64,000 nt of DNA, taken from the NCBI GenBank assembly GCA_039984955.1, contig JBDWTN010000007.1, forward strand, positions 186,001 through 250,000, given 5' to 3'. Positions within the stretch are counted from its first letter, which is position 1. Each line of letters starts with the position of its first letter. This DNA is from Marinobacter alexandrii. GTDB lineage: Bacteria; Bacteroidota; Bacteroidia; Cytophagales; Cyclobacteriaceae. The position numbers and the translations under genes were made by a program. This document shows, piece after piece, positions 26,882-34,008 of the stretch. The notes under the pieces were generated by a model, which saw nothing but the letters and a program-made list of their open reading frames with translations, was not told the DNA's origin and made no database searches.

Positions 26882-27742
26882 TTAGAACTCTTTTAAATAA
26901 GCTCCATCCTTCAGTTTTTGCAAATGATACTGGTCTACCTCTGTCACTGCTCTCTGATTCAACTTCTGAAATAAATGATGTTCCTCTGCGATTCCTCTTA
27001 AGTCGGAATTTTTAGCAATGAGAATCATGTAATAGAAATGAATCAACACTTCTTGTTCTGTGAAGTGAGACTTTAGAATATTATAATAGAAGGCGGGATC
27101 CTCACTTTTATTTTTTATGAATAGAAGCAGCGTTTTATAGTTTTCGAGATAATGCTGAAAGGTATTTTTGTATCCCTCGTAAACAGCAACAAAGCAATGC
27201 TCAAAAGACTCGTCTGATGGTTTGGTTGCTCCGGCATCTGACTTCCTTCTTTTCTTCAGCGCATTGGCATCTTTTTGAAAATCCGCAAAAAGTGCATCAA
27301 AAGGATTCATCGTCTTTCGTGAACCACTTGTAGGTGTTAAACGAATTTGACTTGCAGCATTTATATGAAAATTGAGGAGCTGGAAAAAGGTGTTTTCGAA
27401 TTGTTGGATTGCAATAGTTCTCGACTGAGACTCCATGATTTTTCTACTTTCATGAAGCTCCATACGCTGCAGTACTAATTCTCTCTTTTGATAAATCAAA
27501 GCAAGAAAGAAGAGAATCACACCTGCTAGCGCCCATATGGATCCTACAGTTCCTCCTAAAAACTCACCAGCCATTCCCATCATGGTATGATTTCCCCAGA
27601 TAGGTTCTTCGAGGTTGTTAATTTCTTGTAGGAAGACATAACACACATACAAGCCAAGCCCTATGGCTATAAGTGCACATATGGCTAAAGTATTTGCAAA
27701 GACATCACCAAAATTGATGTTAGGTTTCTTCATAGGGTACAA
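26882..27742 (-). CDS. putative phage abortive-infection protein (putAbiC-like)
   Basis: A 286-residue protein; the start may be the second ATG at 27733. Two N-terminal membrane segments (about 12-35 and 55-80) are followed by a helix with many charges and then the stretch QQFENTFFQLLNFHINAA, which marks the putative abortive-phage-resistance family (PF16872). The C-terminal half (YKTLLLFIKNKS; FTEQEVLIHFYYMILIAKN) is the matching helical part. Family members are predicted, by similarity to AbiC-type proteins, to act at the membrane against phage, but most are untested. It is a single gene, separate from the operon behind it. Confidence 0.75.
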   Translation of the reverse strand: MYPMKKPNINFGDVFANTLAICALIAIGLGLYVCYVFLQEINNLEEPIWGNHTMMGMAGEFLGGTVGSIWALAGVILFFLALIYQKRELVLQRMELHESRKIMESQSRTIAIQQFENTFFQLLNFHINAASQIRLTPTSGSRKTMNPFDALFADFQKDANALKKRRKSDAGATKPSDESFEHCFVAVYEGYKNTFQHYLENYKTLLLFIKNKSEDPAFYYNILKSHFTEQEVLIHFYYMILIAKNSDLRGIAEEHHLFQKLNQRAVTEVDQYHLQKLKDGAYLKEF

Positions 27743-27785
27743 TTAGTTCCCTAAAATATGAAATTTTTGGTGTATTAGAAGATGA

Positions 27786-28214
27786 TCAAGACTCGAAATC
27801 TATTTTCTTGTGACTACCATCGCAATATGGCTTATTTGATGAAGCTCCACATCTGCAAAAAGCAGTTACTCGATGTTTTGAGGTTTCAGAACCATCGTGA
27901 TGCTTTACTTTAATATTTCCGTAAACCATTAAAGGACCTCCTTTAACTACCTCTACGATTTGTTCATCTTGGATATCACTAGTATTCTCCATAGTTTCAT
28001 TGTTTAATTTATATGAAAGAGCCTCTGATGGGCACTTATCTATTTGTTCTTTTATTGTTTGGTCAGATGCTCCATTTACGTTCACCCATGGACGAGCCTT
28101 TGGATCGAAGACCTCCGACAGTCCTTTGAAGCACCTCTCTGAATGGATGCATTTTTCAGGTTTCCAGACTACTGTCAAATCTTCGCTTTCGTATTCTTTT
28201 ACTTTTTCTGACAT
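27786..28214 (-). CDS. ferredoxin-like (Fer4_19) and CDGSH iron-sulfur protein
   Basis: A 142-residue protein with two cluster domains. Residues 10-70 form a Fer4_19 domain (WKPEKCIHSERCFKG, ending DKCPSEALSY), and residues 85-138 form a CDGSH domain with FCRCGASSNKPYCDGSH, whose three Cys and one His bind a 2Fe-2S cluster. The fused form is known in bacteria as a small redox or cluster-transfer protein of unclear role. The GNAT gene starts the same operon just upstream (two-base gap), so this is the last gene of a tight group. Confidence 0.88.
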   Translation of the reverse strand: MSEKVKEYESEDLTVVWKPEKCIHSERCFKGLSEVFDPKARPWVNVNGASDQTIKEQIDKCPSEALSYKLNNETMENTSDIQDEQIVEVVKGGPLMVYGNIKVKHHDGSETSKHRVTAFCRCGASSNKPYCDGSHKKIDFES

Positions 28215-28216
28215 AG

Positions 28217-28522
28217 CTACAATTTAACTCCATCTGCTAACAAATGCTCATAGTCATCTTTATGCTTTTTTATAAAAACTTTAATGAAAGGACAAATTGG
28301 GATTATTTTTTCTCCTCTTTGATCTAATATATTAAGTGCTTCTCTGACAATCTTATAGCCTGCTCCCAGTCCCTCCCAGTTTTCAGGAACTTCCGTATGA
28401 ACTAGGTACCACTTTCCAGTTTTCCCAATTTTGTAATCGATAACGGCTATTCCATCATCACCTTCAAGTTCAAATCTCTGCTTCGAAGGGTTATCAATTG
28501 TCTTATGATTTGCCAGATTCAT
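28217..28522 (-). CDS. GNAT-type N-acetyltransferase, YjdJ-like
   Basis: A 101-residue short acetyltransferase of the GNAT_acetyltr_3 type. AVIDYKIGKTGKWYLVHTEVP, then EGLGAGYKIVREAL (acetyl-CoA loop) and IIPICPFIKVFIKKH are the hallmark segments. It overlaps the preceding flavoprotein gene by 20 bases and is two bases from the CDGSH gene. GNAT proteins of this kind often occur beside Fer4_19/CDGSH proteins; the target is unknown. Confidence 0.88.
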   Translation of the reverse strand: MNLANHKTIDNPSKQRFELEGDDGIAVIDYKIGKTGKWYLVHTEVPENWEGLGAGYKIVREALNILDQRGEKIIPICPFIKVFIKKHKDDYEHLLADGVKL

Positions 28523-29141
28523 TAACTAAGCTTTTTATATAGTCTGGAAGTGGCGTATTACTATCTAATTGATGATCGATTTCCGGCTCACCATAGCTTT
28601 GTTTGATCGGAATTACACCGCACCAAGCTGCATCGGGTTTTATAGAGACATTGACATCCCCAGCTCTTACTTTAGCAGCTGTATTCATTAGTGACAATCG
28701 TGCAATCTTCGTAATTGCTACTTGCTCAGGCGTAGGTTCTCCTACATCTGCAATACGGCTAGGAATATATCTGTCTGTGAACAGGTTGAAAAATTTTAGC
28801 TTCTCGATTGGATCCGTTATTTCTTCAACTTCCGCAAAGCCTATTGCTGATCGATAATTAAACGAGTGATCAAAAGCTGTTGGTGATAAAATGAGAGCAT
28901 CTAGGTGTGTAACAGAAAAACTGACCTGTTGCCCTAAAATACTATCCATGAAACCACTTTTAGCCGATGCATGGATATAAATATAATCATCCACTCTAGC
29001 GAATCCCGTAGGTATCTGATGTGGTATGCCATCTCGATTAAATGCTATGGTACAAAAAAGACCTTTATCAATAATTTGATATAAGGTCTTTCTGTCCTCG
29101 GTACCTCTACTTGGATACCTCGATGGTATTGTATGGGCCAT
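28503..29141 (-). CDS. pyridoxamine-phosphate-oxidase-like flavin-binding protein
   Basis: A 212-residue protein of the flavin-nucleotide-binding split-barrel group (NimA/Pyridox_ox_2 type). IPSRYPSRGTEDRKTLYQII, then GLFCTIAFNRDGIPHQIP and YIYIHASAKSGFMDSI show the FMN-binding barrel. The C-terminal KAAWCGVIP-like motif appears as PDAAWCGVIPIKQSYG. It probably binds FMN or haem in the cytoplasm. It is the second gene of a minus-strand operon: one base shared with the upstream coiled-coil gene, 20 shared with the GNAT gene. Confidence 0.87.
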   Translation of the reverse strand: MAHTIPSRYPSRGTEDRKTLYQIIDKGLFCTIAFNRDGIPHQIPTGFARVDDYIYIHASAKSGFMDSILGQQVSFSVTHLDALILSPTAFDHSFNYRSAIGFAEVEEITDPIEKLKFFNLFTDRYIPSRIADVGEPTPEQVAITKIARLSLMNTAAKVRAGDVNVSIKPDAAWCGVIPIKQSYGEPEIDHQLDSNTPLPDYIKSLVNESGKS

Positions 29142-29446
29142 TAAGTAAGGATAATGAGAAGCAATAAAATAATAATGATAGCCCCTATGGAAATGGAAAC
29201 TTTGCTATCCAACCCTGCCTGCTTCAATTCTTTTTTAATGTTCTTAACCTCCTTTTTTAATTCAATCTTTTGTTCTTTCTCCATATCAGAAAAGTCCATC
29301 TCCCAAATTTGGTGAACGCGATTTTCTAACTTCTCAACCTGTGCTTGAGGATCTGTTTCTTTCTTAGTGTTTGTATCAGATGCCGAGGCGATCAATGAAG
29401 TAGCCATAAAAGCAAAAACGAACGTTAGGTATTTGATTTTTCTCAT
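29141..29446 (-). CDS. small secreted coiled-coil protein with C-terminal anchor
   Basis: A 101-residue protein: signal peptide (YLTFVFAFMATSLIASA), a highly charged helix of about 45 residues (KEQKIELKKEVKNIKKELK) and a C-terminal hydrophobic segment (IGAIIIILLLLIILT) ending the chain. The layout recurs in Bacteroidota, and the function is unknown. Its stop overlaps the start of the flavin-binding gene by one base, so it leads the operon. Confidence 0.7.
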   Translation of the reverse strand: MRKIKYLTFVFAFMATSLIASASDTNTKKETDPQAQVEKLENRVHQIWEMDFSDMEKEQKIELKKEVKNIKKELKQAGLDSKVSISIGAIIIILLLLIILT

Positions 29447-29592
29447 GCTTAGATTGTTTAATGTTTAACTCTAAAAATAATCAAAGTTGAAATACGATCC
29501 AGCAAAATTTATTAAAACAAGCTAGAATAGATCGACTTTTTAAAAGTGAGAAAAAAAATTAATTCAATGCTAAAATTTAAGAATTGAATTTC

Positions 29593-29617
29593 TACATTTG
29601 CGTTCCGTTTTTGAGAC
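29593..29617 (+). promoter_or_regulatory. tRNA-Pro promoter and leader
   Basis: TACATTTG (29593-29600) is an exact TAnnTTTG box, followed by GCGTTCC-G-TTTTTGAGA as upstream of tRNA-Met. The tRNA starts 27 bases after the box. Confidence 0.65.
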
Positions 29618-29626
29618 GGAGATTAT

Positions 29627-29701
29627 CGGGGTATAGCGCAGTCCGGTTAGCGTACCTGCTTTGGGAGCAGGGGGTCGTAGGTTCGAATCCTACTACCCCG
29701 A
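29627..29701 (+). tRNA. tRNA-Pro (TGG)
   Basis: Acceptor CGGGGTA/TACCCCG, anticodon stem CCTGC/GCAGG around TTTGGGA (anticodon TGG), T arm with GTTCGAATC, discriminator A. All stems pair. CCA is not encoded. Confidence 0.96.
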
Positions 29702-29705
29702 CATT

Positions 29706-29741
29706 TAAAAAAGCCTTTAGGTAAAACCTGAGGGCTTTTTG
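29706..29741 (+). terminator. terminator of tRNA-Pro
   Basis: AAAAAGCC-TTTAGGT, loop AAA, ACCTGAG-GGCTTTTT: a hairpin with wobble pairs and a T run directly after the tRNA. Confidence 0.85.
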
Positions 29742-30296
29742 CATTTGATCAAAGGCGGTAACTACCTTGAATTCATACCTCGAACTACCGCCTCAATACT
29801 ATCCAAATAAGGACATTATTCATTTCTTTGAGGGCAGATTGCTACCGCAGCAGTCGCAAACATGTTTCTTAGATCATAAAACCTTCTATTTACTATCAGA
29901 AACATGGCTTCATTAATCAATATTAAAATGACCTTATATCTATACTACATAAAATCTACCTTCCAATGCAGCTTGTATTATAGAAGGAAATAATTCCTTA
30001 ACGATAAAGCTTCAACTAGAATAGAGTTTAAAGCGAGGCTAGACGATTCACAAGATTCGTGAAAAATTAAAGGATGTAATTGAGGCGGATTCAATAACTG
30101 AAGATAAAGTACTATGAGAGCTTCTCTGAAAAATCTCACTTCACAAAATAGCTCTCGGAAATAAGGCAGTTAGGAGTGTATGAAATGCAAGTGAGTATAG
30201 TCGTCGTTCTCATCTTATGTTCTGGATGTAGTCACAAAAAAATCAATCTAATTTAGATTGGTTCGGTATGATTTCTTATGAGATTTAAAACTTTCA
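29742..30296. other. spacer after tRNA-Pro, probably decayed
   Basis: About 550 bases without an intact gene. An inverted repeat GGCGGTA/TACCGCC (29754-29760, 29786-29792) lies near the left end. Short coding-like pieces broken by stops occur at about 30050-30180, and a lipoprotein leader lies at 30185. No copy of the tRNA 3' end is seen, so a tRNA-targeted island is not supported. Confidence 0.5.
30185..30256 (+). pseudogene. truncated lipoprotein leader (23 codons)
   Basis: ATG to TAG encodes 23 residues, with a hydrophobic stretch ending in ILCSGC, a good lipobox, then SHKKINLI and a stop. It looks like the first part of a lipoprotein gene cut short. It could also be a very small lipoprotein such as a lysis-type peptide. 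Confidence 0.35.
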
Positions 30297-31136
30297 TCAG
30301 TCCTCCCAAGTCATTGTACAGGACTCACATCCACCTGCAATACACTTATGACCAATAGTGGCGCCAAATTTCTTTATAGCTTCATAAGTGCAGCCACCCA
30401 CTCCTGAAGTGCAATCACATGAAACTTCATCTCCTCCGATTATTTCATTTTCTGTTCTAGCTGATGTAAAGCCTTCTGGAACCTTTAAACTAATATAAGT
30501 TCCGAAAATGCTAACAACTACTACCTCTGAAGTCTCAATATTAATATCTGTATCTCCCCAAATCTCATTAATAAAAGAATCAAGTTCCTCACTCACTTTA
30601 GGATGCTTTATTAAGACTTCCCATTCTGGAGCTCTCAGTGATGGCTTCTTATCATTTTTTAAAACAAAGGATATTCCTGAATTTAAATCAATGAAACCTC
30701 CACCTATTCCTGCACCTAGCGCTGGAAAGATACCTTCGTCATCATCAGATGACTTTCCTACACACTTTTCTGTGCTTTCTTCTGGACATCTTGAACAACC
30801 TACTTCATCTCCAAGCTTAACAACATCACATCCGCCGCTACATGTACTAGTACATGTATATCCGCCCTCATCAGCATCGCCTGTATCGCCATTAAGATCT
30901 TGAGCAATGTAAACTATCCCTTCTGGTAAGTAAACTTTTAGAGAGGAGCCGTCTTCGGACAATTCGGATCTTGTTCCTTTTGGAAGTACAACCCCACCAA
31001 AATTAATTCCCCCCATATCCGCAGGTATCTTGGTGTCAAATACTTCACTATTTATGACTGGTGAGTGGGCTTTATCTTCACTACATGCAAAGCAGATGAG
31101 TGTGATAAGAATTAGAATATAGCTTTTTGTTCTCAT
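30297..31136 (-). CDS. lipoprotein with two six-cysteine clusters
   Basis: A 279-residue protein from the ATG at 31136, which gives the lipoprotein signal (SYILILITLICFAC) directly. The first cluster (about 95-125) reads CTSTCSGGCDVV followed by GCSRC and EKC. The second, at the C-terminus, reads CDCTSGVGGC followed by HKC and GGCESC. Both contain a Ser/Thr-flanked GGC and a C-x2-C or C-x2/3-C end. Between them is an acidic region with about 120 residues of beta-type sequence. No family is recognised. Metal binding or disulfide knots are possible. A single gene. Confidence 0.7.
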   Translation of the reverse strand: MRTKSYILILITLICFACSEDKAHSPVINSEVFDTKIPADMGGINFGGVVLPKGTRSELSEDGSSLKVYLPEGIVYIAQDLNGDTGDADEGGYTCTSTCSGGCDVVKLGDEVGCSRCPEESTEKCVGKSSDDDEGIFPALGAGIGGGFIDLNSGISFVLKNDKKPSLRAPEWEVLIKHPKVSEELDSFINEIWGDTDINIETSEVVVVSIFGTYISLKVPEGFTSARTENEIIGGDEVSCDCTSGVGGCTYEAIKKFGATIGHKCIAGGCESCTMTWED

Positions 31137-31334
31137 GATTTGAAAAATTTGCAATTAAAGGTAGGATCAAAAACCATGATTAACAATACAATAGATATTA
31201 TTTATTAAACAACTGTTCCACGTAGATATCAAGTAAATTATCAGTTGATAACTGATAATACTTTTAATAAAAGATTAGTTAAAAATTTACATAGTTATGC
31301 AATAACCAGTTTGGAATTGGTAGTTTCTTAATTA

Positions 31335-31880
31335 CTAAGCAAGTCCAACAAAGAATAGCCAGACCATTCCTAGAAAGTGCCAAAACAAGAAGACATTATA
31401 TGCATATTGTCTTGATTTAGAATGCACTCTATATTCTCTTATTTTTCTAAAAACTGATGCCAGTAGTATTAGCCCTATTGAGACATGAATGAAATGGATA
31501 AGCGAAAACGGAAAAAGTATATTCCTGAAAGTCAGGTTGGAATCAATTAATTCATTCCATCCTATCACTTGTAACGCAGAAAAGAGTAAGCCGAAGAACA
31601 AACCTAATCCAGCGAATCGAAAGGCTTTTTCGATTTCATCTTCTTTTATTTTGATTTGGGACATGACTAGAAGCGCACTACTAACGAGAATAAACCATGT
31701 AGCGACTTGATAAATAGTAGGGATATTCAAACTTGGTAACTTCTGAAAAAACCATACGATTAAGAGTGTGAAAAAAATTAGAGAGCTAGTAATTATGAAT
31801 AAGTGAGTCATATGCTTACTTGCAGTGACCATTCTTTGCTTTTCCATCAGTCTTTCCTGTACTATTTCTCTTTCACTCAT
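31335..31880 (-). CDS. cytochrome-oxidase subunit III-like membrane protein
   Basis: A 181-residue protein with five hydrophobic segments. The fourth and fifth carry LIHFIHVSIGLILLASVF and FLFWHFLGMVWLFFVGLA, the His-containing helices that mark haem-copper oxidase subunit III. No other oxidase subunit lies nearby, so it is a stand-alone member. It may join an oxidase encoded elsewhere. Confidence 0.8.
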   Translation of the reverse strand: MSEREIVQERLMEKQRMVTASKHMTHLFIITSSLIFFTLLIVWFFQKLPSLNIPTIYQVATWFILVSSALLVMSQIKIKEDEIEKAFRFAGLGLFFGLLFSALQVIGWNELIDSNLTFRNILFPFSLIHFIHVSIGLILLASVFRKIREYRVHSKSRQYAYNVFLFWHFLGMVWLFFVGLA

Positions 31881-31998
31881 ATTATAACTTCTTACGTTAC
31901 TTTAACTATTCAAATTTTTCAATGTTTCGAATTTATTCTTAAATCTTAACGCCAAAATCCATCTTTCATTTTGCTACTCAATAGCGTAATTTGGGGCT

Positions 31999-33144
31999 AT
32001 GAGAAAAAAGATAAAACCGATTGATTTAGTCCGCCCGGATAAACTTTTATTTACTGGTTTAAAAACACTCACAGAGTTTACCCTTACTCCCCTTAATATG
32101 TATGCTGATCTCAAAGCACAGTCAAAAGGTAAAGCGGAGATTACTTTTATCGGTGAAAAAAAATTAGAGGAAGTAAAAGTTCAGCTTTTTTCTTTCAATG
32201 AAAAAGAGGTTGAAGAATCGATTGAAAAGAATTTTCAATCGATGAAAAGCCTTGCCAGTTCACACATTTATTGGTTGAATATTCACGGATTACATGAGGT
32301 TGAATTGATTCAAGAATTAGCCTCTATTATGGATTTAGATAGACTTTCTGTACGCCAACTTTTGGATACAACTCAAAGGCCAAAAGTTGAAGAATTTGAT
32401 AACTATTTATTCTTCAATCTCAAATCGATTCTTTTGGATAATGAAAATCGACTTGACGTAGAACAGCTTTCTTTTGTACTAGGTAAAAACTATGTAATCT
32501 CCTTTCAGGAGAAAGAAAGTGATCACTTTGATGACATAAGGTCTAAAATTCGTGAAGGGATTGGGTTCGTCAGGAAGCGAACAAGCGATTATCTTCTTAT
32601 CCAACTATTGGATGCCATTCTTGATAACTACTTCGAAACGATAGAAGATATCAATGAGGATATTGCCAAACTCGAAAAAGAGGTCTATAATGATCCTAGA
32701 AAAGAAACGCTTTTTGAACTTGAAAAGAGCAAAAAAAGGGCAGACTTGATCAAAAAGTCATTGACACCAATGATTGAATCGATTAACTACATTCTTAACA
32801 ACAGGACTTCTTTCTTTCAGAAGCCTAACATAAAATACATTAACGATTTGCGAATGAGCTGTGCGAATGCATTGGAAGAGGTTGACTCAACAGCACGTGC
32901 GCTCGAAAGCTTAACAAATATCTATTACGCATCATTGAGTCAGAAAATGAATGAGACCATGAAGGTTTTGACTACTGTTGCTACCATATTTATACCATTG
33001 ACATTTATAGCTGGTATTTATGGAATGAACTTTGAATATATGCCTGAATTACAATACAAGTATGGTTATTTCACCATTTGGGGGGTGATGATCTTGATAT
33101 TTATCGCAATGGTGGTGTACTTCAAACGCAAGAAATGGCTATAG
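31999..33144 (+). CDS. corA: CorA-type magnesium/divalent-cation channel
   Basis: A 381-residue protein of family length: a long cytoplasmic funnel domain with coiled-coil helices (EDINEDIAKLEKEVYNDPR), and two C-terminal membrane helices. The pore signature YGMNFEYMPEL follows the first of them, and the chain ends with a basic tail (FKRKKW). It would carry Mg2+ (or Co2+/Ni2+) inward as a pentamer. CGTAATTTG, close to a -7 box, lies just before the ATG. Monocistronic. Confidence 0.93.
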   Translation: MRKKIKPIDLVRPDKLLFTGLKTLTEFTLTPLNMYADLKAQSKGKAEITFIGEKKLEEVKVQLFSFNEKEVEESIEKNFQSMKSLASSHIYWLNIHGLHEVELIQELASIMDLDRLSVRQLLDTTQRPKVEEFDNYLFFNLKSILLDNENRLDVEQLSFVLGKNYVISFQEKESDHFDDIRSKIREGIGFVRKRTSDYLLIQLLDAILDNYFETIEDINEDIAKLEKEVYNDPRKETLFELEKSKKRADLIKKSLTPMIESINYILNNRTSFFQKPNIKYINDLRMSCANALEEVDSTARALESLTNIYYASLSQKMNETMKVLTTVATIFIPLTFIAGIYGMNFEYMPELQYKYGYFTIWGVMILIFIAMVVYFKRKKWL

Positions 33145-33219
33145 GCTAATCTTCAAAACTGGTCAGGTTATCTTCAGCTTCCTCCTATCCGTCGAACTAA
33201 ATTGGAAGTGGTTATTGAA

Positions 33220-33369
33220 ATGTCTTATTTCAAACTCATAACCAATGAATTCGCCATGTACACGTTCCGATTAACCATCAAACAAAAGAGTATCATTAAT
33301 AAGGGTTTAATGATTTGCACAACAGGTTTAGCTATATCACTTCTACTTGTTAGTATCCTTATAGGATAG
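33220..33369 (+). CDS. possible 49-residue single-pass membrane protein
   Basis: ATG to TAG with a basic N-terminal half (FRLTIKQKS) and a C-terminal hydrophobic run (LAISLLLVSILIG). This is the only coding-like item in the spacer 33145-33492. It is too short for certainty, but the amphipathic start and clean membrane segment are as expected for a small membrane protein. Confidence 0.35.
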   Translation: MSYFKLITNEFAMYTFRLTIKQKSIINKGLMICTTGLAISLLLVSILIG

Positions 33370-33418
33370 GCAATCAAAACTTTACTATTGTCAAACAATA
33401 ACTTTACTTTTTAGAATC

Positions 33419-33452
33419 GAAAAGGCTGTTCATTTTGAGCAGCCTTTTTTTA
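33419..33452 (+). terminator. intrinsic terminator
   Basis: AAAAGGCTG, an 11-base loop, CAGCCTTTTTTT. It lies between the small ORF (or corA) and the MscS gene. Confidence 0.85.
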
Positions 33453-33492
33453 TTTCCAATGATTCTAGACTTGGTGGTATAACTTTACGATT

Positions 33493-34008
33493 ATGGATAA
33501 AATAGTCGATTTCTTTGACCGATTACAAAACTTCTATTTTGTACAAGCGGCTCTAACCATTATTATTCTTTTCCTCTTTTTTTCAGCCAGATGGCTCATA
33601 AGGAAAAGTGTAAATCGTCTTGGGAAAGAATTTTCTTATGATCCCAATAGAACCGCAGCTACTAAGCGTATTCTCTACCTCTCTCTTTATGTTGTTGTTG
33701 GATTAATATTAGTCGTAATCTGGGGCGGAGATCTAAATAACCTTTGGGTTTCAATTGGAAGTATCCTCGGTGTAATCGCTATCGGGTTCTTTGCCATATG
33801 GAGTATACTAAGTAACATTGTTGCTGGAATTATCATCTATTCCATAAATCCATTCAAAATTACCGATACGCTTGTGTTGGTAGAGAAAAATGTGACCGGA
33901 AAAGTCAAAGACATTGGGCTGATTTACACTACACTTGAAGATGAGGACGGCATATTTACCGTCCCTAATAATTTATTCTTTCAGCAAGTCGTAAAAGTGA
34001 AAAAATAA
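33493..34008 (+). CDS. short MscS-type mechanosensitive channel
   Basis: A 171-residue protein with three membrane segments (about 14-33, 58-78, 86-120). The third is pore-like (GVIAIGFFAIWSILSNIVAGI), and the beta domain follows (INPFKITDTLVLVEKNVTGKVKDIGLIYTTL; then VPNNLFFQQVVKV). This is MscS order, but the chain stops after the beta domain; the usual alpha/beta vestibule of about 100 residues is missing. It could form a minimal channel. It ends where the permease gene on the other strand ends. Confidence 0.87.
   Translation: MDKIVDFFDRLQNFYFVQAALTIIILFLFFSARWLIRKSVNRLGKEFSYDPNRTAATKRILYLSLYVVVGLILVVIWGGDLNNLWVSIGSILGVIAIGFFAIWSILSNIVAGIIIYSINPFKITDTLVLVEKNVTGKVKDIGLIYTTLEDEDGIFTVPNNLFFQQVVKVKK

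Noticed and set aside
24979-29701. tRNA genes as attachment sites of an island between them
   Set aside because: No repeat of either tRNA 3' end is seen in the window and no integrase gene is present.
30508-30903. Plus-strand frame of 131 codons, Ser/Pro/Thr-rich
   Set aside because: It is the mirror of the cysteine-rich lipoprotein gene; its composition follows from the opposite strand.
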